A stretch of 64,000 nucleotides of DNA. Source: Alcaligenaceae bacterium. GTDB taxonomy: Bacteria; Pseudomonadota; Gammaproteobacteria; Burkholderiales; Burkholderiaceae_B. A model generated the notes under the pieces. It made no database searches and was not told where the DNA came from. It saw only the letters and a list, made by a program, of their open reading frames with translations. The translations under genes and the position numbers were made by a program. Location of the stretch: the NCBI GenBank assembly GCA_013416405.1, contig JACCET010000002.1, positions 186,001 to 250,000 of the forward strand. The letters are read 5' to 3'. Positions 43,403-53,167 of the stretch are shown here, in pieces (positions within the stretch are counted from its first letter, which is position 1; every line of letters starts with the position of its first letter).

Positions 43403-44244
43403 CGCCCTGGACTCTGGTATTGATCGCAGGCGATTTGCAGTACTTTGTGATCTTCCAGGCGGACGGCAGTCAGTTGCCTGCCCCATACACAACCCGTGTC
43501 CAGACAAATGGCATCGGGACGCAGCATCAGGCCTAACGTAGACCAGTGTCCGAATACGACGGTGGTGTCGTGCATGGCCCGGCCGGGTACGTCGAACCAG
43601 GGCATAAGGTCAGGGTCGCCATTGGGCGCACCCTTGTGCGAAAACTCCATATGCCCCTGGCTGGAGCACATGCGTATGCGGGTCAGGGCATTGATGATAA
43701 CGCGCAGCCGTGCGTGGCCGCGCAGCGCATCATCCCAGTACGCCGGTTCATTGCCATACATGTGCTCCAGCGTGTTTTTCCAGTCTGGGCCTTGCAGCGC
43801 CGCCTCTGCCTCGACGGCCAGCGCAAGGGTTTTTTCCAGGGTCCAGGCGGACAGCACGCCTGCATGCACCATCAGATGTCCCTGTTCGTAGTGTGCCAGC
43901 GGACGGTGGCGCAGCCAGGTCATCAGCTCATGGACATCGGGTGCATTCAGGATATCGCTGATCGTGTCCGATTTTCCCGGCTTCCTGATCCCGGCAGCGA
44001 TTGCCAGCAGATGCAAGTCGTGGTTGCCCAGTACGACAGATGCCCGGTCTTTCAGCGCCATGACTGCGCGCAGGGTGCCCAACGAATCGGGCCCGCGGTT
44101 GATCAGGTCGCCTGCGAACCAGAAACGTGCGTTCGGGTCGTTGGCAATCTCGGGGTGCGCCAGCAAAGCCTGCAAGGGCGCACAGCAGCCTTGCAGGTCG
44201 CCTACCATCCAGATGCTGGAACTGCCGGTTTCCACAGAGCTCAT
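43396..44244 (-). CDS. apaH: Symmetrical diadenosine tetraphosphatase
   Basis: This is a 282-residue metallophosphoesterase that cleaves Ap4A to two ADP and also decaps Np4-capped RNA in E. coli. The three metal motifs are clear: [25 protein letters not shown] and [10 protein letters not shown], followed by VHAGVL. Its start overlaps the stop of lptG by 4 bases, so the two are co-translated. Confidence 0.95.
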   Translation of the reverse strand: MSSVETGSSSIWMVGDLQGCCAPLQALLAHPEIANDPNARFWFAGDLINRGPDSLGTLRAVMALKDRASVVLGNHDLHLLAIAAGIRKPGKSDTISDILNAPDVHELMTWLRHRPLAHYEQGHLMVHAGVLSAWTLEKTLALAVEAEAALQGPDWKNTLEHMYGNEPAYWDDALRGHARLRVIINALTRIRMCSSQGHMEFSHKGAPNGDPDLMPWFDVPGRAMHDTTVVFGHWSTLGLMLRPDAICLDTGCVWGRQLTAVRLEDHKVLQIACDQYQSPGRH

Positions 44245-45419
44245 ACTGAGGACTTGCTCCAGGGCCAGCGCGTTTGATTAAAGCGCCGCACGTTATGCTG
44301 ATTCTCCATGAGTGTCAGTGCTCCCAGCGCCAGGCACAGTGCGCCCAGGTTGGGAACAAGCGCCGTCACCCACGGAGGCCACTGATTGAGCATACCCACG
44401 TTCAGTGCGAGTTGGTTAAGCATGAAAAAGCCCACGCCCAGCAAAATGCCTATGAAGACCTTGCTGCCCACGCCGCCGCGCCGTGTCTGCATGAAGCTGA
44501 TGGGTGCGGCAATGGTGATCATGACCAGTAATGTGAAGGGGTAGGCCATTTTCCGCCACAGGGCGACCACTTGTCTTTCAGTCTGCAGGTGATTGCTTTT
44601 CAGATAACCGATATAGTCCAGCAGCACACGTATGGACATGCGTTCGGGCGTAAGAATACGGGCAATCAGCCTTTCGGGTGTCAGGCTGGTTTGTACGGTG
44701 CGCTCGGGCAGCGTCTGGATACTGGTAAGGGGTGTGTGGGGCTGGACGGCGTCGGCCAGGGTCGAGATGGAGTTGACCTCTATGGACGTTTGCTGCACTT
44801 CGCTCAGCACCAGTGAGTTATTGGCAAAATGCCCTTGCTTGGCAACCGAGTAAGTGGCCAGCTCTTGCCCATTCTTGAATTCATACAGCGTGACGTCGGC
44901 AACATTGCCGCCAGACTTGAGCTGCGCAATATTGATGATGCGAGTTCCGCCGTGATCGTCGGATTCCTTGAACCAGTAACCGCTGTTCAGGCGACCGCCC
45001 CCCGCTTTGCCCAGTAGCGTCAAGCTGGCTTCGCTGGACTTGATCTCGGCGGCTGGGGTAACGATTTCGGATAGCAGGAAGGCGCCAAACACCAGGGGTA
45101 TGGTCAGTATCCAGAGCATGGCCAGCAGCTTCATTCCACTGACACCCGAGACGCGCAAGATGACCAGCTCGTTGCGCTGCGCCAGTCCGGCCAGCGCCAG
45201 GATGGCGCCTATCAGCAAGCCTATGGGCAGAAGGTCGTACAGTGTTGTGGGCAAGGCCAGCGCCTGCATGTAGAACAGATTGAGCAAGGTGAACTGATTG
45301 CTGATGTTGTCCAGTTGTTCGATCAGGGCGAAAAAGGTGAACAGGCCGATCAGCGCCATCAGAACGACTGCGGTGGATCGATAGATTTCTTTGGCAAGGT
45401 AACGGCGAGCTGTACGCAT
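44241..45419 (-). CDS. lptG: LPS export ABC permease LptG
   Basis: This is a 392-residue inner-membrane subunit of the LptB2FG complex that extracts lipopolysaccharide for transport. There are three N-terminal membrane helices ([19 protein letters not shown] and following), a periplasmic beta-jellyroll domain (about residues 130-260) and three C-terminal helices ([21 protein letters not shown]). Family assignment to LptG rather than LptF rests on overall resemblance. The usual partner lptF is not adjacent: mtgA lies 63 bases upstream on the same strand. Confidence 0.9.
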   Translation of the reverse strand: MRTARRYLAKEIYRSTAVVLMALIGLFTFFALIEQLDNISNQFTLLNLFYMQALALPTTLYDLLPIGLLIGAILALAGLAQRNELVILRVSGVSGMKLLAMLWILTIPLVFGAFLLSEIVTPAAEIKSSEASLTLLGKAGGGRLNSGYWFKESDDHGGTRIINIAQLKSGGNVADVTLYEFKNGQELATYSVAKQGHFANNSLVLSEVQQTSIEVNSISTLADAVQPHTPLTSIQTLPERTVQTSLTPERLIARILTPERMSIRVLLDYIGYLKSNHLQTERQVVALWRKMAYPFTLLVMITIAAPISFMQTRRGGVGSKVFIGILLGVGFFMLNQLALNVGMLNQWPPWVTALVPNLGALCLALGALTLMENQHNVRRFNQTRWPWSKSSV

Positions 45420-45482
45420 TGAATTGATTTTATGCCTGAACAGGACAGCACTGGTGAAACCGCAAGCTTAACATTTGCCGGC

Positions 45483-46202
45483 TTACGGAATGGCTACCTG
45501 GTGCATGCGCTTTTGTATGGTGCCGGTGCGCGAGCCCAGGTACGAGGTGTTGCGATGTTTGTCGTAGTAAGCCGGGTTGGGCAGCATGGCGGCCAGTCGG
45601 GCTGACTGGTATTGGCTCAGGCGGCCGGCGCTGGTCTTGAAATAATGCCGCGCAGCCGCTTCGGCGCCGAACGCGTCAGTACCCCATTGGGCAATGTTCA
45701 AGTAGAGTTCGAGTATGCGCTCTTTGCTCATGACCAGTTCTATCATGTAAGCCAGAACCAGTTCCTGGCCCTTGCGCAAATAGGTGCGTGATCCGGATAG
45801 GAACAGGTTTTTGGCCAGTTGCTGTGTAATCGTTGAGCCTCCGCGCCTTTTGCTTTTGCCTCGATCAGCTTGTTTTTGATTGTATTCCCAGGCCTTGCGT
45901 ATGGCGTCCCATTCAACGCCTTCGTGCGCGACAAAGCCCGAGTCTTCCGATGCCACCACGGCACGCTTCAGATTCTTGCTGATTTGATCGTAGGGCACCC
46001 ATTGATATTTGATGGATGCCTGGGGGTCGGACGCCCTGAGTTCGTTCAGGGTGGCTTTCATGAAGGCACTGCTGCTTGGGTTCTTCACGCTCAGCCACAG
46101 CACCATGACTAACAAGCCGAACAGATACAGCAGACTTGCGGCCACTGCCGCCAGCAGAGCCACTCCCACCACTTTGGTCTTGTTGATTCTTCGGGCACTC
46201 AT
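45483..46202 (-). CDS. mtgA: Monofunctional peptidoglycan glycosyltransferase
   Basis: This is a 239-residue family-51 glycosyltransferase that polymerises lipid II. One N-terminal membrane helix spans about residues 11-37. The catalytic Glu is E86 in VVASEDSGF, followed by RRGGSTITQQLAKNLFL and KERILELYLNIAQWG. No transpeptidase domain is present. It follows aroE by 3 bases in the same operon, the usual arrangement in Burkholderiales. Confidence 0.96.
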   Translation of the reverse strand: MSARRINKTKVVGVALLAAVAASLLYLFGLLVMVLWLSVKNPSSSAFMKATLNELRASDPQASIKYQWVPYDQISKNLKRAVVASEDSGFVAHEGVEWDAIRKAWEYNQKQADRGKSKRRGGSTITQQLAKNLFLSGSRTYLRKGQELVLAYMIELVMSKERILELYLNIAQWGTDAFGAEAAARHYFKTSAGRLSQYQSARLAAMLPNPAYYDKHRNTSYLGSRTGTIQKRMHQVAIP

Positions 46203-46205
46203 GGC

Positions 46206-47057
46206 TTAAGTATAAGAGGCCGAGCCGCGCAAGGCTTGAAGCACAGGGGTCATGTCGGGCCGCAGGCCGTGCCAGATGGCGAAGCTGGCGGCTGCCTGGC
46301 CTACCAGCATGCCCAGCCCGTCGGCCACACTGGCCGCGCCTTGTGCCTTGGCCTGTGTCATGAAGGGCGTGTCCTGGCTGGCATACATCATGTCGTAGGC
46401 CAGGGCATCGGGCGTGTAAAGCCCAGCCGGCAGGTCGGGAGGACTACCGCCCAGGCTGCTGGATGTGGCATTGATGACGATGTCCCATGGGCCTTGTGCT
46501 TGGCTCAGTCCGCCCGCCGTGAGCCTGGCAGCGAACTCGGGCAGCTGTTCAAGCACATGATCCAGCAACTGGGTGGCGCGATCAGGACTACGATTGATAA
46601 TGCGTAGCCTGGCGCAGCCTGCGTCCAACAAGGGAAAAACGGCCCCTCGGGCTGCACCGCCTGCGCCCACCAGCAATACTTGCTTGCCGGCAGGGTCGTG
46701 GCCCAGGCGCCTGAGGTCGTTCAGCAGGCCCTCGCCATCGGTATTGCAACCGTGTATGTGGCCATCTTCCATCCACAGCGTATTGACGGCGCCTGCCAGG
46801 CGTCCACGCGTCGTCAGGTGGTCTTGCGCCAGCGTGTAAGCCTGCTCCTTGAAGGGCACGGTGATGTTCAGGCCCGAGCCGCCTTGCTGAAAAAAATCGT
46901 GGCAGGTGTGATCGAAGGCGTCCAGTGGCGCCAGGATACGCTCGTAGTGCAGGGCGATGCCGGTCTGGGCGGCGAATGCTTCGTGTATGGAAGGCGAGCG
47001 GCTGTGTTTGATCGGGTTGCCGACCACGCCAAAGCGCAGGGGAGATGTCGTCGTCAT
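46206..47057 (-). CDS. aroE: Shikimate dehydrogenase
   Basis: This is a 283-residue NADP enzyme reducing 3-dehydroshikimate in aromatic amino acid synthesis. The shikimate site is seen in VVGNPIKHSRSP, NITVPFK (K70) and NTDGEG (D107). The nucleotide motif is LLVGAGGAARG. The ATG at 47057 overlaps the previous stop (ATGA), which fixes the start; the frame to 47096 is discarded. It lies between the TonB-like gene and mtgA in one operon. Confidence 0.97.
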   Translation of the reverse strand: MTTTSPLRFGVVGNPIKHSRSPSIHEAFAAQTGIALHYERILAPLDAFDHTCHDFFQQGGSGLNITVPFKEQAYTLAQDHLTTRGRLAGAVNTLWMEDGHIHGCNTDGEGLLNDLRRLGHDPAGKQVLLVGAGGAARGAVFPLLDAGCARLRIINRSPDRATQLLDHVLEQLPEFAARLTAGGLSQAQGPWDIVINATSSSLGGSPPDLPAGLYTPDALAYDMMYASQDTPFMTQAKAQGAASVADGLGMLVGQAAASFAIWHGLRPDMTPVLQALRGSASYT

Positions 47058-47941
47058 GGGGAGTTTGTGGTCAATGTCTCGTTTTCGAAATGCCATGTGC
47101 GCGTAATGGCCAGCACATCGGTGTGGGCGGTAATGGATGGTGGCAGGGGGGCGAAAGGGGCCGCCAACTGGACTATGCGCGCGGCCGCCAGGTTCAGGAC
47201 AGCATGGCTGGACGGCTGGTCGATCTCCACCTTGAGCAGCGAGCCGTCCTGTTGTATGTAGACCGTCAGTTGCAGGCTGCCATACAGTTTGCCGCGTGCC
47301 TCGGCCGGGTAATGCTCGGTGCCCAATAGCTGTATTTTGCTGCGCCAGGCCTCAACATACTCGGCGTAGTCCACCGCCCGCGTGGAAGGCCCCGTGAATT
47401 GTCGCCTGGGTTGTGCGTTGTATTGTTCTATGCGCTCTTTGATGGCGCTGATTTGCGCATTCAATATAAGGCTGTCCTGCTCCAGGTCGTCATCGCCCAG
47501 CTCGGCAGCCGGCTCATTCAGGCCCGACTGCTGGCGCTCGGGCAAGGTCTGCTGACGTGACACCAGCAATGTGTACAAGCGCTGCTGTTCTTCTTCCAGC
47601 GCTTGCTGACGCTTGCGCAGCGCTGCCAGAACAAGCTGGTCGGCCGATTCGGTCGCGGTGCGCGGCAGCGGTGACGCGGCCTGTCCGGTTTGGGCTTCAC
47701 CGCCGCCATGCAGTTGGTTCTGCGCCAGCATTTTGGGCTGTAACGGTGCGGCTTCGGACTGTGCGTTGACCAGCGTAACCTCCAGCGCTGTGGCTGCCGG
47801 CGGCACCGCCTGCGGTAACGCGAACTGCAGGGTCAGCAGCAACGCGTGTATCGCCAGGGACAGCACCAGTGCGATGCGCAGGTAGTCGTTCCGGGTTGGC
47901 GGTATCCGCAGCAGGGTGGCAAGGGCTGGCGTGGTCGGCAT
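47054..47941 (-). CDS. TonB-like energy transducer family protein
   Basis: This is a 295-residue protein with one N-terminal membrane anchor (residues about 21-42, YLRIALVLSLAIHALLLTL). It has a periplasmic linker with a predicted coiled coil (ALRKRQQALEEEQQRLYTLL, around residue 110) and a C-terminal TonB domain (YPAEARGKLYGSLQLTVYIQQDGSLLKVEI). The linker lacks the Pro/Lys repeats of classical TonB, and no exbB or exbD is nearby. The gene is coupled to aroE and mtgA. A cell-envelope role other than siderophore uptake is possible; this is inference. Confidence 0.87.
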   Translation of the reverse strand: MPTTPALATLLRIPPTRNDYLRIALVLSLAIHALLLTLQFALPQAVPPAATALEVTLVNAQSEAAPLQPKMLAQNQLHGGGEAQTGQAASPLPRTATESADQLVLAALRKRQQALEEEQQRLYTLLVSRQQTLPERQQSGLNEPAAELGDDDLEQDSLILNAQISAIKERIEQYNAQPRRQFTGPSTRAVDYAEYVEAWRSKIQLLGTEHYPAEARGKLYGSLQLTVYIQQDGSLLKVEIDQPSSHAVLNLAAARIVQLAAPFAPLPPSITAHTDVLAITRTWHFENETLTTNSP

Positions 47942-47959
47942 ACCGGTCTGTGTGGCGCC

Positions 47960-49846
47960 TTAGGCCGCAACGACTTCACGCAGTCGGCAGTCCAGTTCCA
48001 GAGCCAATTCGTCGACGCCCAGAATGTCCAGACTGACGATCTGGCCGCGTTCCAGTTCCGGCATGGAAGCTACCCGGGTCACAAAGGGCGCGCCGTCCAG
48101 GCGTACCAGGTCATCACGAATGATGCTGCCCTGGATGGTGCTGATGCCCTGTTGCTGCATCCAGCGCAGGCACCAGTAGCGTTCCATGGCCGACTGATAG
48201 TCGCCCCAGGCGGTGTACTGTGATTCGAAGGCGCCGATAATGGCGTACAGATCGGCATCTTTGGGCTTGAAGGGAGCGACCAGGCGGGCTGAAACGCCAT
48301 GCTCGGCTGCCGCCAGTATCTGTCCCTGGTTGATCAGGTCCACATAGCGCCTGAGCGGCGATGTGGACCAGGCGTACTGGGGCACGCCTATGGCTTCATG
48401 CGGCAGGGCCTGGGTAGACATGCGCACACGGCCAGTTTGCTGCGAGCGATAGATGCCGGGTACGCCATGCTGGGCCAGCAGGCCACCCCAGGTGTTGTTG
48501 GCAAGTATCATGTACTCGGCCACCAGCCTGTCCAACGGCGCATTGCGCCGGCGCGGCACCAGGTGCACGATGGATGCGGGGTCGTCATGTGGTCCGTCGA
48601 GCACAAACGAATACTCGACCCGGTTGTTGTTCTCGGGCTTGCCACGCACCTGCTCGCGCTGTGCGGCCAGGTGCATGGCCAGACGCCATAACGGACGCAA
48701 CCATTCGCCGTAGGGCAAGGCAGCCTGCGGATTTTCCAGCGCTTCTTCGGTAACCTGCTCATCCAGCGTGTTGTGGCGCAGGTTTTCTTTTACCGTGATC
48801 CGTTCCAGACGGGTTTCGGAAGACAGCAGTTCGCCGGTCGCCAGATTGGCCGTAACGTATAGCGACAGCGCAGGGCGGAGTTGTCCGGCATCGAGCGAGA
48901 AGGCACTGATTAATTCGCCCGGCAGCATGGGAATCTTCAGGCCGGGTATATAGACGGTGGACATGCGGCTGCGGGCCAGCTTGTCGAACTCGTTGTCGCG
49001 GCTTATGGCCAGGCCGGGCACGGCAATGTGTACGCCCACCTTGACGATATCGCCTTCCATGGGCGTAATCGACAAGGCATCGTCGACCTCGATGGTGCTG
49101 GAGTCATCAACCGAATAGGCGGTAACGTCGGCCAGTGGCAGATCATTGCCGATCTCGCCCAGCGATATCGGGGCGAACTGCGTGCCCTTGGGGAAGTGGG
49201 TGGATAAAAACTTATGCTGATGCAGGGCCAGGGCGTGTGGCCAAGCCCCTAGCGACAACAGCAGTTTTTCAGGACTGGTGCCGACCTTGTCGACGGCCGC
49301 CTCGAAAGCCTTCCATTGCATGGAGTTTTTGTCGGGATGAGTCAGCAGCGTGCTGGCCACTTCAGCGATGGGTTCGGGCAGCGCGCCGGCCACCATCTGG
49401 TCTATCCATGTCTGTTGCAGGGCGGCCTGTGCCTGTTTCTTTTCGATGGCGGCCAGCGCGGCAGCCAGTATATCGGGCGGTGCAGGCCGGTAGCAGCCTT
49501 TCCCGCGCCGATGGAAATAGGCGGGGGCGCTGTTCAATGCAAAGATTAGCGCAGCCTTTTCCACCGCATTGGGCACGTGGCCGAAATATTCTTCGGCGAA
49601 GACGGTGGCCTCAAACTCTTCCTGTGGCGCGCATTCCCAGAGAAAATCGATCTCTAGTGTTTGCGACAATGCCTGTGCCTGCTCGAGCAGTTCGGCGGGT
49701 GCGGGCTGTTCGAAGTTGAACAGCACGGCGGTGTTTTTTATTTTGCTGCGCTTGCCCGACTCCGACTCAACCTGCATGGTGGAGTCGCTTTGGGAGAAGA
49801 CTTTCTGGGCCTTGAAGCTGCCGCTTTCTTCGTAAAGAACGTACAT
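47960..49846 (-). CDS. RNB-domain (RNase II-type) exoribonuclease
   Basis: This is a 628-residue 3'-5' exoribonuclease. The RNB catalytic motif reads VDDSSTIEVDDALS: compared with E. coli RNase II the aspartate at the D207 position is glutamate, while the neighbouring Asp residues are kept. Further down are YIPGLKIPMLP and YAWSTSPLRRYVDLINQGQI. The S1 domain at the C-terminus seems short or degenerate. The N-terminal 150 residues are a lineage-specific extension. It heads the operon with the TonB-like, aroE and mtgA genes. Glutamate at this position also occurs in some organellar/cyanobacterial RNB enzymes as I recall. Confidence 0.9.
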   Translation of the reverse strand: MYVLYEESGSFKAQKVFSQSDSTMQVESESGKRSKIKNTAVLFNFEQPAPAELLEQAQALSQTLEIDFLWECAPQEEFEATVFAEEYFGHVPNAVEKAALIFALNSAPAYFHRRGKGCYRPAPPDILAAALAAIEKKQAQAALQQTWIDQMVAGALPEPIAEVASTLLTHPDKNSMQWKAFEAAVDKVGTSPEKLLLSLGAWPHALALHQHKFLSTHFPKGTQFAPISLGEIGNDLPLADVTAYSVDDSSTIEVDDALSITPMEGDIVKVGVHIAVPGLAISRDNEFDKLARSRMSTVYIPGLKIPMLPGELISAFSLDAGQLRPALSLYVTANLATGELLSSETRLERITVKENLRHNTLDEQVTEEALENPQAALPYGEWLRPLWRLAMHLAAQREQVRGKPENNNRVEYSFVLDGPHDDPASIVHLVPRRRNAPLDRLVAEYMILANNTWGGLLAQHGVPGIYRSQQTGRVRMSTQALPHEAIGVPQYAWSTSPLRRYVDLINQGQILAAAEHGVSARLVAPFKPKDADLYAIIGAFESQYTAWGDYQSAMERYWCLRWMQQQGISTIQGSIIRDDLVRLDGAPFVTRVASMPELERGQIVSLDILGVDELALELDCRLREVVAA

Positions 49847-49893
49847 AATGATCCGATGGGATACGCGTGGCTGCGTATCGTTGGGTAAAGGTT

Positions 49894-50505
49894 TTATTTT
49901 AGTGCGGGAAGTTTTTGCGGGTGCAGCGCGAACGCCAGAACATCAGGCAGATGCTGATCGAAATCTGAAATGCCGTGATCGCTGCCTTCCAGGATGCGGC
50001 CCTGAGAGCCTTGATACCAGTCGGCCATTTCATGCCAGTCCAGCACTTCATCGCCCTTGGCCGCCAGCAGATAATATCGTTCTGGGTGCCCTGGCTTGCC
50101 GACGGCCATGGCGGCCAGTTCGTCGACGTGCTCGGGCAAAAACACAAAGGGCGAGTCCGAATGATACATGGTGTGCTCACCCACCTGGGTAGCCAGATCG
50201 CGTGAGGCGTACACCACAGGATTCATGACAACGGCCCGGGATTTCCAGTGTTCGGCCAGGCAGGTGGCGTAGTAGCCGCCCAGCGACGAACCGGCAACGA
50301 CCAGATCTTGCGCGGGCCGCAGGCCGCGAGTTTGTACCGCCTGCTCTATAAGATGGTGGCACAACGCCAGCGCGCGCTGGGGGCTGGCCGGCAGTTGCGG
50401 ACAGACCCATAGGTCGGCCAGCCCCTGGTCGCGCAGGGCCTGGGCCATCAGGGTGGCTTTGTACGACTCAGGAGAAGAGCGAAAACCGTGCAGATAGAGA
50501 ATCAT
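49894..50505 (-). CDS. YqiA/UPF0227-type alpha/beta-hydrolase
   Basis: This is a 203-residue small esterase-like hydrolase. It begins MILYLHGFRSSPES, with the oxyanion HGF. The nucleophile is S74 in AGSSLGGYYA; D152 (AKGDEVLDW) and H177 (EGSDHGISDF) complete the likely triad. E. coli YqiA has acyl-CoA/p-nitrophenyl esterase activity in vitro but its physiological role is unclear. It follows mpl on the same strand with 37 bases between. Confidence 0.9.
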   Translation of the reverse strand: MILYLHGFRSSPESYKATLMAQALRDQGLADLWVCPQLPASPQRALALCHHLIEQAVQTRGLRPAQDLVVAGSSLGGYYATCLAEHWKSRAVVMNPVVYASRDLATQVGEHTMYHSDSPFVFLPEHVDELAAMAVGKPGHPERYYLLAAKGDEVLDWHEMADWYQGSQGRILEGSDHGISDFDQHLPDVLAFALHPQKLPALK

Positions 50506-50542
50506 GGCATGCCTGTCGTTAAGGAAGGGCCCAAGTCCGGGC

Positions 50543-51901
50543 TTATAAACGGTTCAACAGTTTCTGGTGTATGCCGTCGAAGCCGCCGTTGCTCATGACC
50601 AAGACGGAATCGCCAGGCTGGGCCGCCTGGCAGATGGCACCCACCATTTTATCCAGATCGTCGTAGCTGGAAGCCCGGGCGCCCAATGGGGCCAGTACCT
50701 GAGTCGGATCCCAGCCCAGCGCATGCTTGCCGCTGGCGGCGCCAAAGCAAAATACCAGATCCGCCTGGTTCAGGGCCTCGGGCAGGCGCGCGGCCATGGC
50801 ACCCAGCTTCATGGTGTTGGATCGGGGCTCCAGTACGGCCAGGATGCGACGCTGGCCCACCTGCTTGCGCAGGCCGTCCAGCGTGGTGGCAATGGCGGTC
50901 GGATGGTGAGCAAAATCGTCGTAGACATCGACTTCGCGCATGGTGCCGCGCAACTCCATGCGTCGCTTCACACCCTTGAATGCCGAGAGGGCTTCGGTGC
51001 CGGCCTCGGGCGCTATGCCCAGGTGCTCGGCGGCTGCCAGGGCGGCCAGGGCGTTCATGCGGTTATGTTCTCCGGTAAGCGCCCACCTGACCGAGCCGAC
51101 ACTTTTATCTTGACGCGTCACCTCGAAATGACTGGCGTGGTCGCTGCCTTGTGCCTGCCATAGACCTTCCGGGCCAAAGGTATGCACTGGCGTCCAGCAG
51201 CCGCGCGCCAGGACGCTGTCCAGTGCCGCGTCGGTGGCAGGACGTATGATGCGGCCCTGTGCCGCAATGGTGCGCACTAAATGATGAAACTGAGTTTCGA
51301 TGGCGGCCAGGTCGGGAAAGATATCGGCGTGGTCGAATTCAAGGTTGTTCAGGATGGCCGTGCGGGGACGATAGTGAACGAACTTGGAGCGCTTGTCGAA
51401 GAAGGCCGTATCGTATTCGTCGGCTTCGATCACGAACAGCGGCTTGTTGGGCTGGTAGCGTGCCGAGACCTGGAGGTCGTCGGCAATGCCGCCGATCAGG
51501 AAGTTGGGTTGTCGGCCCGCATGCTCAAGTATCCAGGCCAGCATGGAACTGGTGGTGGTCTTGCCGTGTGTGCCGGCCACCGCCAGTACGTGCTGGCCGT
51601 GCAGCACATGCTCGCCCAGCCACTGGGGCCCCGAGGTATAGGGCAGCCCCTGATCCAGGATAGCCTCCATCAGGGGATTGCCCCGGGTGACCACATTGCC
51701 CACCACGAACAGGTCGGGCTTGAGCGCAAGCTGGTCGGCCTCGAAGCCTTCCACCAGTTGTATGCCCTGTTCCTGCAACTGGGTGCTCATGGGAGGGTAC
51801 ACGCCGGCGTCGCAACCGGTTACGGTATGCCCCGCCGAGCGGGCGATCAAGGCCAACCCACCCATAAAGGTGCCGCAGATCCCAAGTATATGTAGATGCA
51901 T
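50543..51901 (-). CDS. mpl: Murein peptide ligase Mpl
   Basis: This is a 452-residue Mur-ligase-family enzyme that attaches recycled murein tripeptide to UDP-MurNAc. The N-terminal Rossmann part is MHLHILGICGTFMGGLALI. The ATP P-loop is AGTHGKTTTSSM, the central domain has IEADEYDTAFFDKRSKFVHY, and the C-terminal domain has VYDDFAHHPTAIATTL. The ATG at 51901 follows CCGGAGGATAGAA, so the frame from 51961 is discarded. Mpl rather than MurC is indicated by the N-terminal motif and by isolation from the division cluster. Confidence 0.95.
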   Translation of the reverse strand: MHLHILGICGTFMGGLALIARSAGHTVTGCDAGVYPPMSTQLQEQGIQLVEGFEADQLALKPDLFVVGNVVTRGNPLMEAILDQGLPYTSGPQWLGEHVLHGQHVLAVAGTHGKTTTSSMLAWILEHAGRQPNFLIGGIADDLQVSARYQPNKPLFVIEADEYDTAFFDKRSKFVHYRPRTAILNNLEFDHADIFPDLAAIETQFHHLVRTIAAQGRIIRPATDAALDSVLARGCWTPVHTFGPEGLWQAQGSDHASHFEVTRQDKSVGSVRWALTGEHNRMNALAALAAAEHLGIAPEAGTEALSAFKGVKRRMELRGTMREVDVYDDFAHHPTAIATTLDGLRKQVGQRRILAVLEPRSNTMKLGAMAARLPEALNQADLVFCFGAASGKHALGWDPTQVLAPLGARASSYDDLDKMVGAICQAAQPGDSVLVMSNGGFDGIHQKLLNRL

Positions 51902-51998
51902 TTCTATCCTCCGGGGTTTATTGTAGTGATTCTGGCTGGCCCGTTGAGGCGGTGCTATCATGATCGGGCTATTTGACCCTTACCGGACACCTATTACC

Positions 51999-52499
51999 AT
52001 GATACGGCGAGTATTTCTGCGCCAAGCCGCAGCCACTGTGGCAGGCGCTGCCGGGCTGCTCGGGCCCGTCTGGCAGGCCCACGCAGCCACCGACCCCTTC
52101 TATGGCCATACCTACCCCGATCTACAGGGTGGGGAAGTCGAGCTCACCCAATATCTGGGCAAACCGCTGGTGCTGAATTTCTGGGCCACCTGGTGTCCGC
52201 CTTGTGTCAAGGAAATGCCCGATCTCGATGCCTTGCACAAAAAGCATACATCCGTGCACTTTGTTGGCCTAGCGGTAGATACGGCCAAGAACGTTGATAA
52301 ATTCATCGAAAAGGTGCAGGTCAGTTACCCTTTGCTGGTTGCGGGCCACGGGGGTATCAAGCAAATGCGCGATTTGGGCAATAAAACCGGCGGCCTGCCT
52401 TTTACCGTGATTTTCGACGAAAAAGGCCAGATCGCCACGAAAATACTGGGTCAAATCAAACCCGACGAACTCGACAGCTACCTTACGGGCATGCGCTGA
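51999..52499 (+). CDS. TlpA/ResA-type periplasmic thioredoxin
   Basis: This is a 166-residue exported thiol-disulfide oxidoreductase. The N-terminus MIRRVFLRQAAATVAGAAG ends in an AHA cleavage site near residue 29; the RR-x-FLR pattern suggests possible Tat export. The active site is WCPPC (C66, C69) in a thioredoxin fold, with the cis-proline at GGLPFTVIF. Such proteins reduce cytochrome c apoprotein or other envelope disulfides. It is divergent from mpl. The ATG at 51999 begins the signal peptide; the longer frame is rejected. Confidence 0.92.
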   Translation: MIRRVFLRQAAATVAGAAGLLGPVWQAHAATDPFYGHTYPDLQGGEVELTQYLGKPLVLNFWATWCPPCVKEMPDLDALHKKHTSVHFVGLAVDTAKNVDKFIEKVQVSYPLLVAGHGGIKQMRDLGNKTGGLPFTVIFDEKGQIATKILGQIKPDELDSYLTGMR

Positions 52500-52651
52500 C
52501 CTTGCCGGTAGTGCTCACGGTGGATTCTGGTGTTTTCCAGGGTAGCTCTGTCCTAAAAATCGACGGAACGCAGCTTGAATTTACTTGGCTTTAATGGACA
52601 AATACCGCTATTTAGCGTAAAAAGACGATCTGTCTTCACAAAAAATTTGCC

Positions 52652-53086
52652 ATGGCGCAGCACATCCTCGTTTTGCACGGCCCCAACCTGAACCTGCTCG
52701 GCACGCGCGAGCCAGCTATCTACGGTCGGCAAACCCTGGCGGATATCAATCATCATTTGGCACAATTGGCCACAGAAAACGGCGCCGTGCTTACCGCTTT
52801 CCAAAGCAATCACGAAGGTGAGTTGGTTGACCGGGTGCAGGCTGCCCGCCAGGATCAAACCGATTTCATCATCATCAATGCTGCGGCGTACACGCATACC
52901 AGCATCGCTTTACGCGACGCCCTGGCTGCCGTAGATGTTCCTTTTGTCGAAGTACATTTGTCCAATGTACATAAACGGGAATCCTTCCGTCACCATTCCT
53001 ATTTGGCCGATACGGCACAGGGCGTGATCGCGGGGCTGGGTTCTTTCGGATATGAAGCGGCCTTGCGCTATGCTTTAAGCAATTAG
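52652..53086 (+). CDS. aroQ: Type II 3-dehydroquinate dehydratase
   Basis: This is a 144-residue dodecameric enzyme of the shikimate pathway. Conserved sites are [17 protein letters not shown] (with the catalytic Tyr), the [11 protein letters not shown] segment, [16 protein letters not shown] and [14 protein letters not shown]. It lies just upstream of accB-accC, an order conserved widely in proteobacteria. The spacer of 152 bases before it contains no gene that I can support. Confidence 0.98.
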   Translation: MAQHILVLHGPNLNLLGTREPAIYGRQTLADINHHLAQLATENGAVLTAFQSNHEGELVDRVQAARQDQTDFIIINAAAYTHTSIALRDALAAVDVPFVEVHLSNVHKRESFRHHSYLADTAQGVIAGLGSFGYEAALRYALSN

Positions 53087-53167
53087 CCACAAGAACGCAT
53101 TTTAATTTTTCAACTATCAACGCTCACTCTGTGCCATGGCGACAGTGTGATGTCACGGGAAGTTCGT

